Source: an uncultured Salinimicrobium sp. (GTDB lineage Bacteria; Bacteroidota; Bacteroidia; Flavobacteriales; Flavobacteriaceae). From it: a DNA stretch of 64,000 bases. The position numbers and the translations under genes were made by a program. Where the stretch lies: contig CAMPKA010000001.1 in NCBI GenBank assembly GCA_946887075.1, positions 124,001 through 188,000 of the forward strand. The letters are read 5' to 3'. Numbering within the stretch: position 1 is the first letter of the stretch; every line of letters begins with the position of its first letter. The notes below the pieces were generated by a model. The model saw nothing but the letters and a program-made list of their open reading frames with translations. It made no database searches and was not told the origin of the DNA. This document shows positions 17,403 through 26,106 of the stretch, piece by piece.

Positions 17403-18275
17403 TTATTGTGCGAGTAGAATCTTCCATGCCGTGATCACATCATCCTTTTCGAGGCATTCCTGGGCCAGCTGATGCAACTGTTCAACCTCCTCCTCCTCGA
17501 CCATTCTTTTGATTTCAGGTTCTTCCTTGAGAAAGTCCTCAATATCCTCAGGAGAGGGCAATTCCTCTGTATTTCCAAGCTTTCCGAGATCATTTCCGGT
17601 AAGCACCCGGCTTTCCCGGATCTCCGCAGGAATCGCATCCACACCAATTCCAAGCCTTGTCAGGGGCTTGGGTACCTCGAACAGTCCTGGAGCAGCCCTG
17701 GTATACCAATTTCCACCCATTCTGGCAACCAGATCTATCTTCCGTTGATCAATCATCCCATCTTCATCCAGCACCTCTTCCCTGACGTGCATTCTCAGGA
17801 TCTCACAGATTACGAGATTTCCGGCTCCCCCCTGATCTCCCAATTCGATCACCTGTTTCACCCGACACTCAAACTGTACCGGAGACTCTGCGACACGAAA
17901 AGGTCTCACAAGTTCGGAATCCAGCATGGTAAAACCCGCCTTTTCAAATTCATTTACCCCTTCGGGATATTCGGTACTGGAGAGGGAGGTCTGTTGAACC
18001 ATATTATAGCTCACCACATTGATCACCACCTCTCCTGTCGCTTTGACGTTGTTATAGGTATGCTTCACCGTATTGTCCCTGCCCCTGCGGGCAGGAGAGA
18101 AAATTAACGTGGGAGGATTAGAACCAAAAGCATTGAAAAAACTGAACGGGGAAAGATTGGGTCTTCCCTTTGCATCGATTGTACTGGCAAAAGCGATCGG
18201 TCTGGGGCCTACGGCTCCCAGCATATACTGGTGGAGTTTTGGCACCCCTACCCCCTCTGGATTGATGCTTAGCAT
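17403..18275 (-). CDS. Flavin reductase family protein (FMN-binding split barrel)
   Basis: A 290-residue protein with the flavin-reductase-like domain: KLHQYMLGAVGPRPIAFAST near residue 15, NLSPFSFFNAFGSNPPTLIF, and VVINVVSYNMV. It should bind FMN and may reduce flavin or act as an oxidoreductase of unknown substrate. The C-terminal 70 residues are acidic and helical and not part of the core fold. I chose the ATG at 18275; the in-frame TTG at 18305 lies upstream of a TACCTTTG element at 18293-18300 and so would not be transcribed from it. Confidence 0.85.
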   Translation of the reverse strand: MLSINPEGVGVPKLHQYMLGAVGPRPIAFASTIDAKGRPNLSPFSFFNAFGSNPPTLIFSPARRGRDNTVKHTYNNVKATGEVVINVVSYNMVQQTSLSSTEYPEGVNEFEKAGFTMLDSELVRPFRVAESPVQFECRVKQVIELGDQGGAGNLVICEILRMHVREEVLDEDGMIDQRKIDLVARMGGNWYTRAAPGLFEVPKPLTRLGIGVDAIPAEIRESRVLTGNDLGKLGNTEELPSPEDIEDFLKEEPEIKRMVEEEEVEQLHQLAQECLEKDDVITAWKILLAQ

Positions 18276-18292
18276 GGCGGACTGGATTTGAG

Positions 18293-18300
18293 CAAAGGTA
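18293..18300 (-). promoter_or_regulatory. -7 element TACCTTTG for the flavin reductase gene
   Basis: Full TAnnTTTG match on the minus strand, 17 bases before the ATG at 18275. Its position decides the start codon. Confidence 0.5.
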
Positions 18301-18376
18301 GGCAAACCTCCATGGAATGAAAAGACATATTGTGGGTGAAAAAACTTATATTTAGTCGCAAATAAGCCCTAGTTTC

Positions 18377-19543
18377 ATGAGGTTTTCAGACAAGAGGAAC
18401 TTCCGCAGATGGTTCATCATTATTTCTTCTCTTCTTATTGTGGGTCTCATCGTTTGGAATGCCGTGGTTTTTTTCCAGCGCATCAAGGAGGAGGAACGCA
18501 GGAAAATGAATATCTGGGTCTCAGCACAGGTCTACCTGGACCAGGTGGACACTGACACCGGGCTTGACCTCTACCTGACAATCATCAACAGTAATTCGAC
18601 CATCCCGACCATCCTGGTGAACGAGAATGGAGAAATCGTCGACGCAATGAACCTGCCTCCTGAGGTGAAAGATGATGAGCAGCAGCTACAACAGTACCTT
18701 CTGGAACTCAAAAATGAAAACAAGCCCATTGAAATGGATCTTGGCCAGGGACATGTTAACATGGTCTACTATGGCAATTCCCCTATGCTCAACAAACTGA
18801 AGTACTATCCGCTGGTCCTCATCGTAATGATCATCCTCTTTATTGCCGCAATCTACTTCTTTTACAAAACGACCAAGACCAGTGAACAAAATAAACTTTG
18901 GGCCGGAATGGCCAAGGAGACAGCTCATCAGATCGGAACACCATTGTCTTCCCTGATCGGATGGACTGAAATTCTCAAAGCCGAACAGGTCAGCCCTGAA
19001 TACCTTATTGAAATGGAGAAGGATGTAGAACGGCTCAAAACGATCACCGAGCGCTTCTCCAAGATCGGTTCCGCTCCCATTCTCAGTCCAACAGACGTAG
19101 TTGCGAAAACCCGGGAATCCTATGAATATCTCAGGACCAGGAGCTCCAAACTGGTCACCTTTAGTCTCGATTTGCCTCAAAAGAGCATCCTGGTCAACCT
19201 CAATGAACAGCTATACAGCTGGACCATTGAGAACCTTGTCCGAAATGCGATAGATGCCATGAAGGGCAAGGGAAATCTGAAAATAAGTTTACTGCAGGAC
19301 CATAGGAATGTGCATATCCTGGTCCAGGACTCAGGAAAAGGAATTTCCAAGAATAAATTCCACCAGGTTTTTGAGCCAGGTTACACCACCAAGAAAAGGG
19401 GCTGGGGGCTAGGATTATCGCTGGCCCGTCGTATCATTGAAAAGTACCACAGGGGCAAAATCAGGGTACTTCGAAGTGAGATCGGAAAGGGAACTACCAT
19501 AGAGATTGTGCTGCAAAGGTTTCCTGATGAGCACCTTCCTTAA
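18377..19543 (+). CDS. Membrane sensor histidine kinase
   Basis: A 388-residue kinase with two spans (about residues 12-34 and 146-166) bracketing a periplasmic sensor of about 110 residues. The phosphoacceptor is His184 in KETAHQIGTPLSSLIGW, followed by the N box NLVRNAIDAM, G1 box DSGKGIS and G2 box GWGLGLSLARRI. No response regulator lies beside it, so it is an orphan here. The HQIGTP form of the H box is common in flavobacterial kinases of this type. The stop overlaps the convergent HIT gene by 4 bases. Confidence 0.92.
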   Translation: MRFSDKRNFRRWFIIISSLLIVGLIVWNAVVFFQRIKEEERRKMNIWVSAQVYLDQVDTDTGLDLYLTIINSNSTIPTILVNENGEIVDAMNLPPEVKDDEQQLQQYLLELKNENKPIEMDLGQGHVNMVYYGNSPMLNKLKYYPLVLIVMIILFIAAIYFFYKTTKTSEQNKLWAGMAKETAHQIGTPLSSLIGWTEILKAEQVSPEYLIEMEKDVERLKTITERFSKIGSAPILSPTDVVAKTRESYEYLRTRSSKLVTFSLDLPQKSILVNLNEQLYSWTIENLVRNAIDAMKGKGNLKISLLQDHRNVHILVQDSGKGISKNKFHQVFEPGYTTKKRGWGLGLSLARRIIEKYHRGKIRVLRSEIGKGTTIEIVLQRFPDEHLP

Positions 19544-19941
19544 GAATTATCCGCTACAGCATTTGCAATTTTATCTGCCAAATCCTGAAATTCCTTCTCA
19601 TTAAGGGATTGAACCTGGGAGAAATCCATGTCCCGCATGGAATGAAGCGGGATGAGATGAACATGTACATGAGGAACTTCCAGTCCGACGACGGCCATTC
19701 CTACTCTTTTGCAGGGAATTACCTGTTCGATACCCTTGGCCACCTTTCTGGTAAAAGCCATGAGGCCCATAAAAGTTTCCTCCTCAAGATCGAATATTTT
19801 GTCAATTTCCATCTTCGGAATACACAGCGTGTGGCCCCTTGTATTGGGTCGTATATCGAGAAAAGCGAGAAACTCTTCGGTTTCTGCCACCTTGTAGGCT
19901 GGGATCTCCCCCTTGATGATTTTGGTGAAAAGCGTAGGCAT
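19540..19941 (-). CDS. HIT family nucleotide-binding protein
   Basis: A 133-residue histidine-triad protein with the active-site HVHVHLIPL motif near residue 97 and the FxDIxP-like early segment FLAFLDIRPNTRGHTLCIPK. Family members hydrolyse purine nucleoside phosphoramidates or adenylylated metabolites. It lies just downstream of greA on the same strand (68-base gap), the usual flavobacterial order, and is probably cotranscribed with it. Confidence 0.93.
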   Translation of the reverse strand: MPTLFTKIIKGEIPAYKVAETEEFLAFLDIRPNTRGHTLCIPKMEIDKIFDLEEETFMGLMAFTRKVAKGIEQVIPCKRVGMAVVGLEVPHVHVHLIPLHSMRDMDFSQVQSLNEKEFQDLADKIANAVADNS

Positions 19942-20009
19942 AATTTTCTGTTTTATGAATCCGGAGGCTACAGAGAGATCAGACGGGAGAAGCGATTAAA
20001 TCAGTTACT

Positions 20010-20486
20010 TCAGTCCCTGTTGATTTCCAGGATTTCGAATTTCAGCTTCCCATTGGGCACCTGAACTTCGGCGACGTCCCCCACTTTTTTCCCCAGGAGT
20101 CCTTTGCCGATCGGGCTGTCCACGGATATCTTCCCGGATTTCAGATCGGCTTCGCTCTGGGCAACCAGTTTGTATTTCATTTCGGTGCCATTGGTCAGGT
20201 TCTTGATCCTGACAGTGGAATGAACCAGCACTTTGGAAGTATCCAACTGAGATTCATCGATCAGTCGGGCATTGGCATAAACTTCCTCAAGTTTGGATAT
20301 TTTCATTTCCAGCAACCCCTGCGCCTCCTTGGCTGCATCATACTCCGCGTTTTCACTAAGATCCCCCTTGTCTCTTGCTTCCGCAATCGCCTGGGAAGCC
20401 CTGGGACGCTCCACATCCTTGAGATGGTTAAGCTCATCCTTCAGTTTCTTTAATCCCTCAGCCGTATAGTATGATATCTTAGTCAT
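20010..20486 (-). CDS. greA: Transcription elongation factor GreA
   Basis: A 158-residue GreA that rescues backtracked RNA polymerase by stimulating transcript cleavage. The N-terminal coiled coil contains RDKGDLSENAEYDAAKEAQG with the acidic tip residues (about residues 40-60), and the C-terminal FKBP-like domain has ISVDSPIGKGLLGKKVGD. The ATG at 20486 gives MTKISYYTAEGLKKL; the upstream in-frame TTG at 20543 is part of the promoter -7 element. A terminator-like hairpin lies in its leader. Confidence 0.96.
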   Translation of the reverse strand: MTKISYYTAEGLKKLKDELNHLKDVERPRASQAIAEARDKGDLSENAEYDAAKEAQGLLEMKISKLEEVYANARLIDESQLDTSKVLVHSTVRIKNLTNGTEMKYKLVAQSEADLKSGKISVDSPIGKGLLGKKVGDVAEVQVPNGKLKFEILEINRD

Positions 20487-20509
20487 AACTTTATCATTTA
20501 CACAAATAG

Positions 20510-20536
20510 AAAAAATCCCATTCGGTGACGGGATTT
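20510..20536 (-). promoter_or_regulatory. Terminator-like hairpin in the greA leader
   Basis: Seven-bp stem aaatccc / gggattt with a 10-base loop; on the minus strand the 3' arm runs into TTTTTT. It lies between the greA promoter (20541-20572) and the start codon, so some transcripts may end before greA. Stem is short, so strength is uncertain. Confidence 0.45.
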
Positions 20537-20540
20537 CTAA

Positions 20541-20572
20541 CAAATATAAGAAATTAAAAATTTCTCCGACAA
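20541..20572 (-). promoter_or_regulatory. greA promoter (TTG-N21-TATATTTG)
   Basis: Minus strand: TTG (plus-strand caa at 20570-20572), a 21-base spacer, and TATATTTG (plus-strand caaatata at 20541-20548). Both elements match the Bacteroidota primary consensus. Confidence 0.6.
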
Positions 20573-20583
20573 TATTAATCCTG

Positions 20584-20591
20584 TAGCTTTG
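20584..20591 (+). promoter_or_regulatory. -7 element TAGCTTTG for the lipoprotein gene
   Basis: Full TAnnTTTG match 14 bases before the ATG at 20606; divergent from the greA promoter. Confidence 0.45.
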
Positions 20592-20605
20592 GGGAAATAT
20601 GACTT

Positions 20606-21034
20606 ATGAAGAACACAGCGATCCTCCTCATTCTGTTCCTGCTCCTGGGTGGGTGTTCCGGTGATGATCAGGTGCAAAGAAATCCTTATTTACCGGATCT
20701 CAACTTCAGCTTTCAGCTGAACCTTAACCTCCCGCAATACAACCCGCTGAACTATCCGGGAAATAGTTTTGTCACTTACAATTACGGCATCAACGGCATA
20801 GTGATCTACAATCTTAATAATGAACAGTACCTCGCCTTCGAGCTTACGGATCCCAACCACATTCCCACAGAATGCTCCTATCTTGAGGTCGATCAGACCA
20901 GAGCAGCTTGCGCCTGTGAGGACGGCAACACCTACACCATCATCACCGGCCAGTTGCTGACGGGAGAGGGTCCCTACTCCTTAAAACCTTACCGCATTTC
21001 CCGAACAGGTAATGTCCTTGAGGTCTGGAACTGA
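20606..21034 (+). CDS. Small lipoprotein, possibly Rieske-fold derived
   Basis: A 142-residue lipoprotein with signal peptide and lipobox LLGGCSGDD (Cys at residue 17), whose acidic residues just after the Cys resemble the surface-export signal of flavobacteria. The mature part has FELTDPNHIPTECSYLEVD and ACACEDGNTYTIITGQLLTG, which recall flavobacterial lipoproteins with a Rieske-like layout, but the CxH...CxxH cluster ligands are not present. I do not assign a function. It converges with the TonB receptor gene, leaving a gap of 5 bases. Confidence 0.7.
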   Translation: MKNTAILLILFLLLGGCSGDDQVQRNPYLPDLNFSFQLNLNLPQYNPLNYPGNSFVTYNYGINGIVIYNLNNEQYLAFELTDPNHIPTECSYLEVDQTRAACACEDGNTYTIITGQLLTGEGPYSLKPYRISRTGNVLEVWN

Positions 21035-21039
21035 TTTTT

Positions 21040-23421
21040 TCAGAATCTGAAGGAGGCTCCCATCAGGAAATTTCGTGTTGCCTGGGGATAGTATCCAGCC
21101 CCTTCCACCGTCCGAACCCCGGCAGGCTGATCCGGATCCGGAATGTCATAGGTATAGTAGTATCCGTTGGAAACATATTCCACGCTGAAAACGTTGTTAA
21201 CCAGTCCCGTGAAGACCACCTGTTCGAATAACGGAGGATTTCTCCAGGTATACTGAATGTTGAAATCGTTGACGAAGTAGCTATCCAGCCGGGAGCCTAT
21301 ATTTTGAAGGTTGCTCAGGTATTGTGCGCCTAAATATTTCGAAAGCCATTTAAGTTCCAGACCGGAAATCGGAGCGTATTCCAGGATGCTCCCTGTTATG
21401 ATCTCCGGAGAATAGGAGATGTCAGTGCTTCCAAAATTCCGAAGCTCTCCGTTCCAGGGGGCGATCCATTCCGCATTTTTGTTTCGGCTCAGCGCAATGT
21501 TTGGTCGCCACCACAGGTCCGGGCTCAAACGCAGCCTTGCATCCACCTCGAGTCCCAGACGATAGCTGTTCCCACTGTTCCTCCTGATCGGAGCGCCCAC
21601 ATCATTGAGCTCCCCGGTCAGCACAAGTTGGTTCCTGTACTTCATGTAATACAAATTCGTATTGAGTTCAAATCCCGGGCTGCTATACCTCCAGCCGAGC
21701 TCAAAATCATTGAGCTCTTCCGGCTCCGGATTACCATTCTGATAATCTGTGCGATTCGGCTCTCTATGCGCGCGAGCGAAGGAAAAGTAAAGCTGGTGAA
21801 GCGGATTAATGGTGAAGGTCAATCCAGCCTTCGGATTGAAAAAGGTATGGGCATCATCCACAACGAAAGGCACTTCCTCCTCTTGCACCCCGTCTACCTG
21901 GTAATGAATACGCCGCACCTGAAGGTCCCCGTAAAGTGCCAGTCTGTCCCCTAACTGTAAAGTCGCCTTTCCAAAAAGATTGGAGTCGCTCTTTTCAGCC
22001 TGGTTCTCATAATAACGTTGAAAAGGTCGGGTCAGGGGAGCGAAGCTCGCATAGACAATCTCACCGAAATGATCACCGACATAGTTGTTCCAGCCTCCTC
22101 CGAAAATGACCTCCAGGGTCTCTTCCTCGTAACTGAGACTAAAGGTTGTCCCATAGAAATCGTTATCCAGCCATTTCCGGGTAACCAGGTCGGAGGTGGA
22201 AACCATTTGTCCTTCGCTGAGGAAAGCGGTTAATCCGTAAGCCTCCAGCTCACTATCCTCCCGAAAGGATTCGTAATAGCCCCTACCATAGGTATAGTGA
22301 AGGGCAAGATTGGAAGACCATCTCCTGTTGTAATCCTGATTCCACAATAACTGGACGTGATCCTGCATATAGTTGTCCGTATGGTCCTCGTAGAATCGAA
22401 GATTGCCCTCCTCATCTTCGTATGCACCTGCGGGATTGAACCTGCGGTTCTTCTTCAGGGTCTCCGCATCTATGCCGTCCCACGCCTGATAGGTCACTTC
22501 GCTTCCCCCGAAGACCAAGGCCTTGATAAGACTGTTTTCCCCCACATGCGTCCCCTGCAGAAAATAAGACTTCAGATCACTTGATGCACGGTCGATATAG
22601 CCATCGCTTTTGATCACGGAAGCCCTTCCTGAGAACGCCCACCGATCCTTGAGCAGCCCAGTGCTGAATTCGAGGGTGTTTTTTCGGGTACTATAGGAGC
22701 CCACGCTCGCGGATATCTCAGCAAAGGGTTCCGGATTGTAAGAGTCCGTCAGAATGTTCAGACTGGCTCCAAAAGCCCCCGCCCCGTTTGTGGAAGTACC
22801 GACACCCCGCTGGAGCTGCAGGCTCTCTACCGAAGATGCAAAATCTCCCAGGTTTACCCAAAAGGTTCCCTGGCTTTCCGCATCGTTATAGGGGACTCCA
22901 TTTATCGTAACATTTACCCTGGTGGCATCACTGCCGCGAACCCGAATTCCGGTATATCCGATCCCGGCTCCGGCATCACTGGTGGTGGTCACCGACGGCA
23001 TAAATTTCATGAGACTGGGAATGTCCTGGCCCAGATTTCGGTCGGCGATTTCCTCACTTCCAAGGTTGGAAAAAGTCACGGGGGCATCCTCAGATACTCT
23101 TACTGCGGAAAGAAATACCTCATCGAGTACCTCCTCTGCCTCCGCCATGTTGATGTTGATCTCCAGGTCTTCATTCAGGCTTATCCGAACTTCCTTTTTG
23201 TTCCCGTATGAAAATATCAGGGTGTATTTTCCCTCAGGCAGGAGTAGGGTATAACTGCCATCAGCACCGGTTTGTGTGAAACGGGAGGTATTCTCCGCCC
23301 TAACCAGCACATCAGCCAGGGGCTTCCCGTTGAAGTGGACCTCCCCCGAAACCCGATACTCCTGGGATGATAGTCCTGTAATCATAAAAAGGAAAAGCAT
23401 GAAAAAAAATACGGTTTTCAT
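21040..23421 (-). CDS. TonB-dependent outer-membrane receptor, thiamine-class by riboswitch
   Basis: A 793-residue receptor: signal peptide (residues 1-19), a carboxypeptidase-D-like Ig domain (VSGEVHFNGKPLADVLVRAE, about 24-100), a plug domain (MKFMPSVTTTSDAGAGIGY and GIRVRGSDATRVNVTINGVP), and a 22-strand barrel ending in the terminal aromatic MGASFRF. It imports a substrate across the outer membrane using TonB energy. The leader carries a TPP riboswitch, so the substrate is most likely thiamine, a thiamine phosphate or a precursor. No inner-membrane thiamine transporter lies directly beside it. Confidence 0.93.
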   Translation of the reverse strand: MKTVFFFMLFLFMITGLSSQEYRVSGEVHFNGKPLADVLVRAENTSRFTQTGADGSYTLLLPEGKYTLIFSYGNKKEVRISLNEDLEININMAEAEEVLDEVFLSAVRVSEDAPVTFSNLGSEEIADRNLGQDIPSLMKFMPSVTTTSDAGAGIGYTGIRVRGSDATRVNVTINGVPYNDAESQGTFWVNLGDFASSVESLQLQRGVGTSTNGAGAFGASLNILTDSYNPEPFAEISASVGSYSTRKNTLEFSTGLLKDRWAFSGRASVIKSDGYIDRASSDLKSYFLQGTHVGENSLIKALVFGGSEVTYQAWDGIDAETLKKNRRFNPAGAYEDEEGNLRFYEDHTDNYMQDHVQLLWNQDYNRRWSSNLALHYTYGRGYYESFREDSELEAYGLTAFLSEGQMVSTSDLVTRKWLDNDFYGTTFSLSYEEETLEVIFGGGWNNYVGDHFGEIVYASFAPLTRPFQRYYENQAEKSDSNLFGKATLQLGDRLALYGDLQVRRIHYQVDGVQEEEVPFVVDDAHTFFNPKAGLTFTINPLHQLYFSFARAHREPNRTDYQNGNPEPEELNDFELGWRYSSPGFELNTNLYYMKYRNQLVLTGELNDVGAPIRRNSGNSYRLGLEVDARLRLSPDLWWRPNIALSRNKNAEWIAPWNGELRNFGSTDISYSPEIITGSILEYAPISGLELKWLSKYLGAQYLSNLQNIGSRLDSYFVNDFNIQYTWRNPPLFEQVVFTGLVNNVFSVEYVSNGYYYTYDIPDPDQPAGVRTVEGAGYYPQATRNFLMGASFRF

Positions 23422-23470
23422 TCGTAAAAGTTTTTACGAATAAAAGGGGCGATTATTCTGGTGACTGATT

Positions 23471-23512
23471 AAAAAAAAACCTGAAAGCAATTCTAAAAGA
23501 ATAGCGATCAGG
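23471..23512 (-). terminator. Intrinsic attenuator in the riboswitch leader
   Basis: On the minus strand an outer stem of 5 bp (cctga / tcagg), a 2x2 internal loop and an inner stem of about 8 bp with one mismatch (gctattct / agaattgc) is followed at once by nine T. It lies 27 bases downstream of the TPP aptamer and 50 bases before the receptor ATG, the expected place for an OFF-state terminator. Confidence 0.75.
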
Positions 23513-23538
23513 AGTGCGTTACTTGTGGTGCTATTTGC

Positions 23539-23626
23539 ACCGAATCCCTTGGCAGCATTACCTGCCCAGGTTCCTTGGGTATGATCTCAGCTTTTTCCGA
23601 CGGAAAAGGCACCCCTTTGAGATGGT
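23539..23626 (-). ncRNA. TPP riboswitch (THI element)
   Basis: Read on the minus strand the leader contains AAAGGGGTGCC, then GCTGAGATCATACCC, then GAACCTGGGCAGGTAATGC and CCAAGGGA, which are the conserved blocks of the thiamine pyrophosphate aptamer in the right order and spacing. The P1 stem can form between plus positions 23619-23626 and 23539-23548 with a small bulge. It controls the TonB receptor that starts at 23421, probably by transcription termination through the hairpin at 23471-23512. Confidence 0.92.
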
Positions 23627-23703
23627 ACAAATGTAAAATCTTTTGCGGATTTAGCATTACTTTTATCACAGGAATCTTTCCGATAGAATCTTTTTGTAAT
23701 CTG

Positions 23704-26106
23704 ATGCCCAAAAAAAGAACCTCCCTTACCTTCACGATCTTTGCCGGCTATTTTCTGCTGAGCCTGCTGGCTGTTGCCGCGGTTTGGTTCATCTACGAAG
23801 AGGTCATCCGTTATACTTCAATGGCGCAGCAGAACAGGGAAGGGAATGAAAAACTCATCGAGGTGGGAGAGGCGGCGGCAAAGCTTTACGAGGCAGAAAG
23901 CCTCAGCCGACAGATCATTCAGTCGCAGGATACTGCGATGTTACCATTGTACAACGCGAAAATCGATTCCATTAAGGCTGCTCTAGACGCGCTTCAGGAC
24001 TTCCGCGACGACAGTCTTCTGGATGCAGAGATTGACAGCATTAACAGTCTCCTTTCCCAAAAGACGGAAAATCTGGCGGAGCTCCTGAAGATCCGTGCCC
24101 GGGGTGCCACAGAAAGTTACTATTCCCGGGCGTTGTCGGAACTCAGAAAAGTGGACGAAACCTTTGATGATCCTGACTATGAGGAACGATTCCGGGATCT
24201 TGAGCCGCACCAGAGAAGAGTCCTGATCAAACTCCTGGAGTACGCGGAGATGGAAAGTCCTGATTCCGCCGATATCTCGGTTGATTCCCTGGTAACCTCC
24301 GTAAAAAGTGTTCTGCTGGAACTGGAATCTCAGGAGCGAAGATACAGGCAGGCCCTGAGAACTCAGGAGGAGACTCTTCTGACCAATGAAATCCAGATCA
24401 ACAACAGGCTACGGGGATTGCTTTCCACCATCGAGGCAGCAGAGCGGGAATCCTCTCTGGCAAGGGTGGAGGCCTGGCAGAGCACCGTGGAGAAAACCTC
24501 GAAAGTCATTGCCGTCCTGGGTGCGGCAAGTCTCCTAGTAATTTTCATCTCTGTCCTGCTGGTCCTGCGAGATCTTTCGAAGAGCCAGGAATACCGTCGC
24601 AGACTTGAACAGGCAAAATCCTACGCGGAAGCGCTACTCAAGAGCAGAGAGCAATTTATGAATACGGTGACTCATGATCTACGTTCCCCACTCAACGCAG
24701 TAGTGGGATATCTTTCCCTCCTGGAAAAGACTGAAGTCAACAGGACCCAGAATCGCTATCTAGGACAGATCAGGAAAGCTTCGGATTTCATCCTGCACCT
24801 GGTAAACGACCTCCTGGACCTCTCTAAGCTCGATGCAGGGAAAATGCATATAGACATGTTGCCCTTTAACGCCAAACAACTTATCGAGGAGACGGTAGAA
24901 AATTCCATCCCTCCTGAAAAATCTCCCGCTGTCCGGGCAGTAGTTAAAATCTCACCTGAACTCAACAGGAGAATTACGGCTGATCCGTTCCGGATCAAAC
25001 AGATCCTGATGAACCTGGTTAGCAACGCCTTTAAATTCACCGATCAGGGAGAAGTGCGGGTTACAGCGGATCTGCTTTCCCGGGACAAGGATCCGGTATT
25101 GCGGGTGTCGGTGAAGGATACCGGAATCGGAATTTCAGAAAGTCAGAAGGAAAAAATATTCGAAGAATTCTCCCAGGAGGACAGCACTATCGAGAAGAGA
25201 TATGGAGGCTCGGGTCTGGGGCTCGCCATCAGTAAAAAACTGACCCAGCTACTCGGAGGCAACATTTCGGTTGAAAGCACGCCTGGAGAGGGAAGTAATT
25301 TCACCGTGACCTTACCGGTCACGACAGCCTCAGAGGAAGAGGAGACCGTTCTTCCAGCGCCCGGAACTAAGGCTGCAATGCCGCCGATTCTGGTGGTCGA
25401 TGATGAGCCATCACAGCGGGATCTTATCGGCCAGCTTCTGAAGAACAACGGAATTCCAGTTTTCAGCGCAGCTGACGGAAAGCAGGCCCTGCAAATCCTT
25501 GACCAGGAGGAAATCGCTCTTGTCCTGACCGATATTCAGATGCCGGAAATGGACGGAGTAGAACTGCTTCAGGCGATGCAAACCAGGAGTGATCTTAAAG
25601 GTATTCCTGTTATAGCAGTGTCGGGACAGGCCCAGGTGTCCCGGGAAGAGTATCTCTCCAGGGGCTTCTCGGGAAGCCTCCTTAAACCCTATTCGTCGGA
25701 AGCCTTGATCAGTATCATTGAAAAATTGCTTCGGATTGACCTTAAAAGAAGTGGAGATATTCCCGATCAGGATACCGGAAAATCCTACAGTCTTTTCCAA
25801 ATCCGGAAGTTTTCCGGGGAGGACCGGGAAGCCCTGGGAAATATCCTCAAGACCTTTATCACGAGCACAAAGGAAAACCTGGAAAAGATGAACTACTTCC
25901 GGACCCGGGGAGAATGGGAGAAAATTCCTGCCCTTGCACACCGTATGCTCCCCATGTTCCGGCAGCTCGGTGCTACGCCTGTCGTAACGGAACTCGAATT
26001 TCTGGAGGAGGCCAAACCAGAAGAACTCAGGCAGAAGGACCTTAGGCAACTGGAAGAGCGAATAAATGTACTCCTGGACGAGTTACAGCAGGAGGTTACA
26101 TCCTGA
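23704..26106 (+). CDS. Hybrid sensor histidine kinase with receiver and HPt domains
   Basis: An 800-residue membrane kinase: span 1 (about residues 11-32), a helical periplasmic sensor rich in Glu/Arg (33-262), span 2 (about 265-290), a coiled linker, HisKA with His324 in NTVTHDLRSPLNAVVGYL, a HATPase domain with N, G1 and G2 boxes (GGSGLGLAISKKL), a receiver with Asp610 in LVLTDIQMPEMDG, and a C-terminal HPt-like domain with His746 in ALAHRMLPMFRQLGA. The phosphorelay should end on the sigma-54 regulator encoded convergently next to it, with which it overlaps by 11 bases. The ATG at 23704 gives MPKKRTSLTFTIF; an in-frame extension upstream lacks typical sequence. Confidence 0.94.
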   Translation: MPKKRTSLTFTIFAGYFLLSLLAVAAVWFIYEEVIRYTSMAQQNREGNEKLIEVGEAAAKLYEAESLSRQIIQSQDTAMLPLYNAKIDSIKAALDALQDFRDDSLLDAEIDSINSLLSQKTENLAELLKIRARGATESYYSRALSELRKVDETFDDPDYEERFRDLEPHQRRVLIKLLEYAEMESPDSADISVDSLVTSVKSVLLELESQERRYRQALRTQEETLLTNEIQINNRLRGLLSTIEAAERESSLARVEAWQSTVEKTSKVIAVLGAASLLVIFISVLLVLRDLSKSQEYRRRLEQAKSYAEALLKSREQFMNTVTHDLRSPLNAVVGYLSLLEKTEVNRTQNRYLGQIRKASDFILHLVNDLLDLSKLDAGKMHIDMLPFNAKQLIEETVENSIPPEKSPAVRAVVKISPELNRRITADPFRIKQILMNLVSNAFKFTDQGEVRVTADLLSRDKDPVLRVSVKDTGIGISESQKEKIFEEFSQEDSTIEKRYGGSGLGLAISKKLTQLLGGNISVESTPGEGSNFTVTLPVTTASEEEETVLPAPGTKAAMPPILVVDDEPSQRDLIGQLLKNNGIPVFSAADGKQALQILDQEEIALVLTDIQMPEMDGVELLQAMQTRSDLKGIPVIAVSGQAQVSREEYLSRGFSGSLLKPYSSEALISIIEKLLRIDLKRSGDIPDQDTGKSYSLFQIRKFSGEDREALGNILKTFITSTKENLEKMNYFRTRGEWEKIPALAHRMLPMFRQLGATPVVTELEFLEEAKPEELRQKDLRQLEERINVLLDELQQEVTS

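Noticed and set aside
23628..23635. TACATTTG on the minus strand just upstream of the TPP aptamer
   Set aside because: It matches the -7 consensus, but a start about 5-7 bases downstream would cut into the first strand of the P1 stem (23619-23626). The true promoter may lie further up, so I did not list it.
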